Below are positions 1 through 4,002 of a stretch of 5,649 nt of DNA, in pieces. The stretch lies in the NCBI GenBank assembly GCA_009908585.1, contig JAAAOZ010000439.1, positions 1-5,649 on the forward strand, written 5' to 3'. How positions within the stretch are numbered: the stretch's first letter is position 1; the number at the start of each line of letters is the position of its first letter. The position numbers and the translations under genes are program-made. Source of the stretch: Chloroflexota bacterium (GTDB lineage Bacteria > Chloroflexota > Anaerolineae > B4-G1 > SLSP01). The notes under the pieces are model-generated. The model had not been told where the DNA came from, ran no database searches, and saw only the letters and a program-made list of their open reading frames with translations.

Positions 1-964
1 GATGACCGAAGCGCAGACGCATCTCCTGGCCTCCGGCATCACGGGGATTCACGACGTGGACGGGGAACCGGCCTTCGAGGCGTTCCAGGCGCTGCATTTG
101 GCGCGTCGATTGGACGTGCGGGTGACGAAGTACGTGCGCCGCGAGACGCTCGATGCCGTTGTGGCGGCGGGCCTGCGCTCCGGCTTCGGCGATGACTGGC
201 TGCGCTTCGGCGGCCTCAAGCTCTTCGCCGATGGCGCGTTAGGCGCGCGCACCGCCGCGCTCTTCGATCCCTACGAGGGCGAGCCGGACAACACCGGCGT
301 CCTCACCCTCTCACGGGAGCAGCTTCGCGATCTCGCCAACCGCGCCGTCGAAGCGCACCTCGCGCTGGCCATCCACGCCATCGGGGATCGCACTAATCGC
401 CTCGTGTTGGACGTGCTGGAGGAGGTCGCGCCGCACGCGCCCAGCCTGCGCCACCGCATCGAACACGTGCAGCTCATCGCGCCGGCGGATCAGCCACGCC
501 TGGCCCGCCTGGGCATCGTCGCCGCGATGCAGCCCATCCACGCCGCGCATGATTGGCAGATGTCCGACCGCTACTGGGGCGCGCGCAGCGCCCACGCCTA
601 CGCTTGGCGCTCGGTCTTGGATACGGGCGCCATCTTGGCCTTCGGCTCCGATGCCCCCATCGAGATCTTCGATCCCTTCGCGGGCCTCTACGCCGCCGTC
701 ACGCGCCGCGCGGAAGATGGCTCGCCCGGCCCCGAAGGCTGGCATCCAGAGCAGAGGCTGACCTTAGAAGAGGCGCTGCGCGCCTACACGTGGGGATCAG
801 CCTACGCCGTGCGAATGGAAGATCGCCTGGGCCGGCTGCGCCCCGGCTATCACGCCGATCTGATCGTCTTGGATCGCGACATCTTCACGCTCCCGCCGGA
901 GGCGCTGCTGGAAACCAACGTCCAACGCGCAATGGTCGGCGGCGCGTGGCGATATATCGCGTAA
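1..964 (+). CDS. Amidohydrolase family 3 (YtcJ-like) metal-dependent hydrolase, C-terminal part; 5' end outside window
   Basis: This is a soluble metal-dependent hydrolase of the Amidohydro_3/YtcJ group, which acts on amide or related C-N bonds; the substrate is not readable. Residues are counted from the ATG at base 2. GITGIHD (12-18) is the usual strand after the missing N-terminal part. GGLKLFADGALGART (70-84) is the family signature, and K73 is a candidate metal-bridging lysine. HAIGDR (125-130) and RIEH (152-155) supply likely metal-ligand histidines H125 and H155. MQPIH (176-180) and FGSDAP (214-219, D217 the probable catalytic aspartate) follow. The tail LTLEEALRAYTWGSAYA (253-269) and GYHADLIVLDRDIF (282-295) is the typical end of the fold. 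Family members run to about 530 residues. The N-terminal HxH metal motif is absent, so the ATG at base 2 is probably an internal methionine and the gene continues upstream. It ends at TAA 962-964, 27 nt before the transporter gene, which suggests one operon. The family call is secure; the substrate is unknown. Confidence 0.93.
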   Translation, partial: MTEAQTHLLASGITGIHDVDGEPAFEAFQALHLARRLDVRVTKYVRRETLDAVVAAGLRSGFGDDWLRFGGLKLFADGALGARTAALFDPYEGEPDNTGVLTLSREQLRDLANRAVEAHLALAIHAIGDRTNRLVLDVLEEVAPHAPSLRHRIEHVQLIAPADQPRLARLGIVAAMQPIHAAHDWQMSDRYWGARSAHAYAWRSVLDTGAILAFGSDAPIEIFDPFAGLYAAVTRRAEDGSPGPEGWHPEQRLTLEEALRAYTWGSAYAVRMEDRLGRLRPGYHADLIVLDRDIFTLPPEALLETNVQRAMVGGAWRYIA

Positions 965-973
965 GAGCAGCTC

Positions 974-979
974 AAGGAG
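974..979 (+). promoter_or_regulatory. Ribosome binding site of the MFS transporter gene
   Basis: AAGGAG lies 12 nt before the ATG at 992, somewhat farther than usual. The amidohydrolase stop codon (962-964) is in the same frame as the transporter. No ATG, GTG or TTG occurs in that frame between this stop and 992, so the ATG at 992 is the first possible start. Confidence 0.6.
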
Positions 980-991
980 AAAGTCCTCCAA

Positions 992-2239
992 ATGACAAAA
1001 CGCCGTAAGTGGCGGGTACGTTTCTTCACCATCTGGGGCGGTCAGGCTTTTTCGATGGTGGGCAGCTCCCTGGTGCGATTTGCCCTCGTCTGGTGGCTCA
1101 CAGAGGAGACCGGCTCGGCGACGGTGCTGACGAGCGCCACGCTCATCTCGTCGTTGCCGATGATCGGGCTGGCGCCGTTCGCGGGCGCGCTGGTAGATCG
1201 CTGGGATCGCCGCTGGGTGATGGTCATCGCCGACGCGATGATCGCGCTCTTCACCGGGGCGTTAGCCTACCTCTTCTGGCTGGGGATCGCGGAGGTGTGG
1301 CACGTCTACGTCGTGCTCTTCCTGCGGGCATTCGGCGATGTCTTCCAGACACCCGCGATGCGCGCCTCGACCTCGCTGCTGGTGCCCAAGGATCAACTGG
1401 CGCGTGTCGGCGGCCTCAACGAGACCTTGTTGGGCGTGATCAACATCGTTTCGCCGCCGCTGGGCGCCCTGCTGGTGGAGACCATCAATATGCAAGGCAC
1501 CTTAGCCATCGATCTCATCACGGCGATGATGGCCATCGGGCCGCTGCTCTTCATTCGTATCCCACAGCCGCCCATCATCCGTGTTGAGGGTGGGGGCGCT
1601 GGCAGCTCCGTCTGGCAGGAGATGATCACCGGCTTTCGATTTGTCTGGCAGTGGCAGGGGCTGTTCTTTATGTTCATGGTGTTGGGTGGATTGCGCTTCT
1701 TTATGGCGCCGGCCTTCTCGCTGCTGCCGTTGATGGTCACCGACCACTTTGGGGGCGAGGCGCTGGAACTGGGGTGGATCAACTCCGCTCACGGCTTGGG
1801 GTTCATCGCGGGCGGATTCCTGCTCAGCATCTGGGGCGGATTCAAACGGCGGACGGCGACCGCCGTCCTGGGGTTGGCCGGCCTGGGCGTCGGCTCGCTG
1901 GCCTTTGGGTTGGTGCCCGCCGATGCCTTCTGGCTGGCGATGGTCGCGATGTTCCTGCGCACGATGATGTTACCGATGGTGCGCGGCTCGGTGATGGCCA
2001 TCTTCCAGATTCACGTCCCGCCGGATCTGCAAGGGCGCGTCTTCAACCTGCTGCTCAGCTCGCTCTCGCTGATGGCGCCGGTGGGATTGGCGCTCGGCGG
2101 CCCGCTGGCCGATGCCTACGGCGTCCCGACGATCTTCGTCATCACCGGCATTGGCTGTATGGGCATTGCCCTGATTTGGTTGCTCAATCCGCGCATCATG
2201 CAACTCGAATCAGAAGGACATCCCCGCGCGCAGGCGTAA
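992..2239 (+). CDS. MFS transporter, DHA3/MFS_3-type exporter (12 membrane helices)
   Basis: This is a cytoplasmic-membrane secondary transporter of the major facilitator superfamily, probably a proton-driven exporter of small molecules. It has 415 residues, the usual family length. A short basic N-terminus (MTKRRKWRVR) leads into helix 1, whose FFTIWGGQAFSMVGSSLVRFAL style is typical of MFS_3/EntS-like proteins. Motif A between helices 2 and 3 reads GALVDRWDRRWVM (65-77), with the conserved D69 and basic residues. The cytosolic linker between the two six-helix halves is about residues 191-220 (glycine-rich GGGAGSS at 200-206, then WQEMITGFRFVW). PPDLQGRVFNLLLSSLSL (343-360) and the following GGPLADAYG (369-377) match the conserved helix 10-11 region of the DHA3 group. 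The short polar C-terminus is cytosolic. The gene follows the amidohydrolase closely and may export its product or substrate, but specificity cannot be deduced; related proteins are often annotated as macrolide or siderophore exporters without proof. Confidence 0.93.
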   Translation: MTKRRKWRVRFFTIWGGQAFSMVGSSLVRFALVWWLTEETGSATVLTSATLISSLPMIGLAPFAGALVDRWDRRWVMVIADAMIALFTGALAYLFWLGIAEVWHVYVVLFLRAFGDVFQTPAMRASTSLLVPKDQLARVGGLNETLLGVINIVSPPLGALLVETINMQGTLAIDLITAMMAIGPLLFIRIPQPPIIRVEGGGAGSSVWQEMITGFRFVWQWQGLFFMFMVLGGLRFFMAPAFSLLPLMVTDHFGGEALELGWINSAHGLGFIAGGFLLSIWGGFKRRTATAVLGLAGLGVGSLAFGLVPADAFWLAMVAMFLRTMMLPMVRGSVMAIFQIHVPPDLQGRVFNLLLSSLSLMAPVGLALGGPLADAYGVPTIFVITGIGCMGIALIWLLNPRIMQLESEGHPRAQA

Positions 2240-2249
2240 GACTGAGATA

Positions 2250-2264
2250 GAAGTTGGAGGTTGG
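2250..2264 (+). repeat. 15-bp direct repeat, left copy flanking the structured element
   Basis: GAAGTTGGAGGTTGG occurs here and again, without mismatch, at 2454-2468. The two copies abut the outer ends of the terminal inverted repeats of the element between them. They could be an unusually long target-site duplication or two members of a dispersed GTTGGAG heptamer repeat. The motif contains one full unit (2253-2259) and a partial second unit from 2260. Confidence 0.7.
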
Positions 2265-2326
2265 TTAGTGTCTTAAAGTATTCGCCGCTTGGCCCGCCTG
2301 CGAATGAATTCGAGGCTGATATACAA

Positions 2327-2345
2327 AACCCGTTAAAAACGGGTT
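2327..2345. repeat. Perfect 8-bp hairpin within the structured element
   Basis: AACCCGTT and AACGGGTT are separated by AAA. No T-run follows on either strand, so it does not look like an intrinsic terminator by itself. It is one of the two arms enclosed by the 2314-2322/2393-2401 stem. Confidence 0.75.
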
Positions 2346-2370
2346 GCGAACCTGCTAAAAAAGCGCCCCC

Positions 2371-2388
2371 AGTGCGTTTTAACGCACT
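2371..2388. repeat. Perfect 8-bp hairpin within the structured element, possible weak terminator
   Basis: AGTGCGTT and AACGCACT are separated by TT. On the plus strand only three Ts end the stem region. On the minus strand a T6 run (complement of A6 at 2357-2362) follows after an 8-nt GC-rich gap, which is too far for a standard Rho-independent terminator. Termination is therefore possible but not shown. Confidence 0.65.
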
Positions 2389-2453
2389 TTGGATATCAGC
2401 CGAGGGTTTCAACCATCGGCGCGGCGCAGTGGCGAATACTCTGTGACAGTAAC

Positions 2454-2468
2454 GAAGTTGGAGGTTGG
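2454..2468 (+). repeat. 15-bp direct repeat, right copy flanking the structured element
   Basis: Identical to 2250-2264. Here the heptamer character is clearer: GTTGGAG (2457-2463), GTTGGGA (2464-2470) and GTTGAAT (2471-2477) follow one another. The same 15 bases also form the left arm of the inverted repeat ending at 2493. Confidence 0.7.
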
Positions 2469-2493
2469 GAGTTGAATTCCAACCTCCAATTTC
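2454..2493. terminator. 15-bp-arm hairpin between convergent genes, candidate bidirectional terminator
   Basis: GAAGTTGGAGGTTGG (2454-2468) pairs with CCAACCTCCAATTTC (2479-2493) at 14 of 15 positions. The single mismatch would be a G-U pair in plus-strand RNA. The loop is 10 nt (2469-2478). It lies 7 nt past the stop of the minus-strand coiled-coil gene and downstream of the plus-strand MFS gene, the usual place for a shared terminator. There is no U-tract on either side, so a role as transcript 3'-end stabiliser, or simply an inverted dispersed repeat, is equally open. The left arm is the same sequence as the 15-bp direct repeat at 2250-2264. Confidence 0.5.
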
Positions 2494-2500
2494 CAGAGAT

Positions 2501-3712
2501 CTACAACAACTCCTTGTGCTTCTCCTCCGCGAAGCGCCGCAGATCGCGCACCCGCTCCGTCGGCACCTCTTGATTATCGACTGACGCCTCTTGTAGCGCG
2601 TTGCTCCAACGATCCGCCGCCGCACGGATCTCTTCCCACAGCGCGACGATCTCGCGGTAGTAAAGCTTGACCTGCTCATCCAGGCCGGCGAAGTGCTCCT
2701 TGAAGCTCTGATTGGACAAATCCTGCCGGCGCCAACGATCCTCCGTGACGACCTGCCGCTTCTGCCAATCGCGCGCGAAGGTCGTCTGCCACTCCTCCCA
2801 CTGACGCTTGAGGCGCTCCTCAGTCAGACGCTGCATCTCCGAAATCTCATTTTGACGCTTCTCCAAGCGCGTCTGAAACGCATCCAACCCCTCCAACGCC
2901 TGCTTGTTCTGATTGTAGAGCAGCGCGTACTTCTGCGTCTGCGCTAACAAGCGCTCGACCTCTGCGTTGACCTGCTCGGCCTGCTCCGCGTACTGCTTCA
3001 TCCGCTGCTCGCGTTGGAAATCAGCCACCCGCAACTCCTCGATCTTGGAATCATACGACTTAGCGACGTTGAGGGCCTCCTCAATACGACCTGAAAATTT
3101 ACGGATACGATCCTCCAAGCGGGTAGTCTTCGCCGTTAAATCCTCATCGGTCTTGCGCAAGGAGTTAAGCTCGCCTTCCAGCGCCGCGATGCGTCGGGCG
3201 TCCGCACGGCGTTGCTCCTCCAGATAGACCATCGGTTGCAAGCGATCCTCGGTACGCTTCGTGAGATCCGAAAGCTCGTTGGAGATCTGCTGAATCTGTG
3301 CCTGAAGCCGTTGCTCGCCCGCCTCGCGCGCCTGCAAAGCCTCGTCATAGCGCAGCATCGGGCGGATTTTGCGTTCCAACTCCCCCATCTGCTCGCTGAC
3401 GGTGTTAATCTCCACCTGGCGCATTTTCTCGCTTTCCATTTGCTGACGGCGGATCTTCTCTTTGAAGTCCTCTATGCTACCGGTCAAGTCACGGCGGGTC
3501 TTCTCAATCATCTCTGGATAATCTTGGGTGCGGTTCAGTTCCGTGCGCAGCGCTGCGATGTCCTGACGCAGGCCCTCCATCTCCACCGATTGGGATTCCA
3601 TAAGCTGGGCCTGTTGCTCCAGCCGCTCCTGCAAGGTCAAAACCTCTTTCTTATCGCGTTTGCGTTCTTCATCCAGCCAACGAATCATCTGCTCAAGTTG
3701 CGTGATTTCCAT
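2501..3712 (-). CDS. Hypothetical coiled-coil protein (403 aa, cytosolic)
   Basis: I do not recognise a characterised family. The protein has no signal peptide, no membrane segment and no cysteine. It is very rich in Glu, Gln, Arg and Lys, with heptad-like hydrophobic spacing from about residue 2 to 300, so a long alpha-helical coiled coil and oligomerisation are likely. Two consecutive segments look like diverged repeats: from S106 (SEQMGELERKI, then RPMLRYDEALQ) and from S144 (SNELSDLTKR, then LQPMVYLEEQ); their RPM/QPM marks lie 42 residues apart. A tryptophan-rich amphipathic stretch follows (W305, W308, W316, W327), then helices around W359 and W369, and a charged tail ending EEKHKELL. 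There is no nucleotide-binding Walker motif, so it is not an SMC or Rad50 ATPase. The ATG start is fixed by an ideal AGGAGG 5 nt upstream. It converges on the MFS gene and lies 290 bp downstream of the flippase gene. It could be a structural, scaffold or chromosome-associated protein, but the sequence does not decide. Confidence 0.85.
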   Translation of the reverse strand: MEITQLEQMIRWLDEERKRDKKEVLTLQERLEQQAQLMESQSVEMEGLRQDIAALRTELNRTQDYPEMIEKTRRDLTGSIEDFKEKIRRQQMESEKMRQVEINTVSEQMGELERKIRPMLRYDEALQAREAGEQRLQAQIQQISNELSDLTKRTEDRLQPMVYLEEQRRADARRIAALEGELNSLRKTDEDLTAKTTRLEDRIRKFSGRIEEALNVAKSYDSKIEELRVADFQREQRMKQYAEQAEQVNAEVERLLAQTQKYALLYNQNKQALEGLDAFQTRLEKRQNEISEMQRLTEERLKRQWEEWQTTFARDWQKRQVVTEDRWRRQDLSNQSFKEHFAGLDEQVKLYYREIVALWEEIRAAADRWSNALQEASVDNQEVPTERVRDLRRFAEEKHKELL

Positions 3713-3717
3713 TCTTT

Positions 3718-3723
3718 CCTCCT
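3718..3723 (-). promoter_or_regulatory. Strong Shine-Dalgarno site of the coiled-coil gene
   Basis: On the minus strand AGGAGG is followed by the 5-nt spacer AAAGA and the ATG at 3712-3710. This is the best ribosome site in the window and fixes the start. The palindrome at 3725-3788 begins only two bases upstream of it. Confidence 0.85.
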
Positions 3724-3724
3724 C

Positions 3725-3788
3725 TACAAATTAGACGTAGGGCGGAATCCCAGCCACAGGAGAACCACGGGTCCGACCTACATTTGTA
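3725..3788. repeat. Palindromic element in the 5' leader of the coiled-coil gene
   Basis: An imperfect 64-bp palindrome. TACAAAT (3725-3731) pairs with ATTTGTA (3782-3788), GTAGG (3737-3741) with CCTAC (3777-3781), CGGA (3743-3746) with TCCG (3772-3775), and CCC (3749-3751) with GGG (3769-3771). The left arm carries an extra TAGAC (3732-3736), and there is one G/A mismatch. In RNA it would form a long stem whose base abuts the Shine-Dalgarno site. It may be a small palindromic repeat of REP or MITE type, or a leader structure. I see no known riboswitch core in it. Confidence 0.6.
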
Positions 3789-3885
3789 ATCCCAAGAAAA
3801 TAAGTTTCCCAAAAATGAGCCGTTTCATGAGGGAAAAGTATCAGGTTTGGGAGGTTTTGATTTCTGGAACTACCTTAGTCTTGTG
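3789..3885. other. AT-rich spacer, probable promoter zone of the coiled-coil gene
   Basis: This is non-coding on inspection and AT-richer than the genes. The minus strand should contain the promoter of the coiled-coil gene, but I find no convincing -35/-10 pair: a TACAAA hexamer at the palindrome edge is at best a weak -10 with no clear -35. GTTTCAT at 3822-3828 has its inverted copy ATGAAAC at 3928-3934 inside the next element. No RNA gene is visible. Confidence 0.35.
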
Positions 3886-3967
3886 AGGTGCAACGCATTT
3901 TTGGGCTTGCCGCCAGGCATATACTGTATGAAACAGTGCCTTCCTTCAGTTCAAGTGCGTTGCACCT
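3886..3967. repeat. 82-bp inverted-repeat element with perfect 12-bp ends
   Basis: AGGTGCAACGCA (3886-3897) is matched exactly by TGCGTTGCACCT (3956-3967). Between them lies a smaller hairpin: ACTGT (3923-3927) with ACAGT (3933-3937) around ATGAA, extended by GGC (3916-3918) with GCC (3938-3940) across a 4-nt bulge. There is no coding potential. It lies downstream of the flippase stop on the minus strand, so its transcript could end here, but no U-tract directly follows the stem. The GTGCGTTGCAC core is one I associate, from memory, with dispersed Chloroflexota intergenic repeats; a MITE or REP-like relic is the likeliest reading. Confidence 0.6.
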
Positions 3968-4002
3968 TGGCCTGTTAATAAAACTAAACAGCTACCTACA
4001 TT

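Larger units (their letters stand above)
2265..2453. mobile_element. Non-coding MITE-like element with terminal inverted repeats and nested hairpins
   Basis: The ends 2265-2286 and 2431-2452 are inverted repeats matching at 18 of 22 positions; the inner ten bases (AGTATTCGCC at 2277-2286, GGCGAATACT at 2431-2440) match perfectly. Inside, a perfect 9-bp inverted repeat (GGCTGATAT 2314-2322, ATATCAGCC 2393-2401) encloses two hairpins: AACCCGTT/AACGGGTT (2327-2345, 3-nt loop) and AGTGCGTT/AACGCACT (2371-2388, 2-nt loop). Two further hairpins sit on its shoulders, at 2296-2316 (GCCT-G-CGAA loop TGAA TTCG-AGGC) and 2399-2420 (GCCGA...TCGGC). There is no credible gene; a 61-codon TTG-start frame across it has no family character. 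The build resembles non-autonomous, palindrome-rich intergenic repeats that I recall from Chloroflexota genomes; that resemblance is from memory. It has a direct repeat on both sides and lies in the 3' region of the MFS gene. Confidence 0.65.

Noticed and set aside
962..994. Possible readthrough fusion of amidohydrolase and transporter, since both are in one frame
   Set aside because: Both proteins have normal family ends, the transporter has its own ATG and AAGGAG, and a single TAA with no recoding signal separates them.
1009..1587. 192-codon overlapping frame within the MFS gene, and similar frames at 1651-2250 and 553-1008
   Set aside because: Arg/Ala/Gly-rich shadow frames expected in GC-rich DNA; the in-frame products of the main genes are clear family members.
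2371..2388. Standard intrinsic terminator in the convergent spacer
   Set aside because: The stem is good, but the T-run is only three Ts on the plus strand and is separated by 8 nt on the minus strand.
2261..2446. 61-codon frame spanning the structured element
   Set aside because: TTG start without a ribosome site, and the translation simply follows palindromic repeat sequence.
2501..3712. SMC/Rad50-like or phage-defence ATPase
   Set aside because: No Walker A, signature or Walker B motif and no nuclease motif; the neighbours are not defence genes.
3725..3788. Riboswitch or T-box leader upstream of the coiled-coil gene
   Set aside because: Only one simple imperfect stem is present; no conserved aptamer core or terminator/antiterminator pair is visible, and the downstream gene is not metabolic.
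3212..3886. 224-codon plus-strand open frame opposite the coiled-coil gene
   Set aside because: It is a mirror of the coiled-coil codons, giving a leucine-rich product typical of the antisense of Glu/Gln/Lys codons. It runs on into the non-coding palindromes and lacks family features or a convincing ribosome site.
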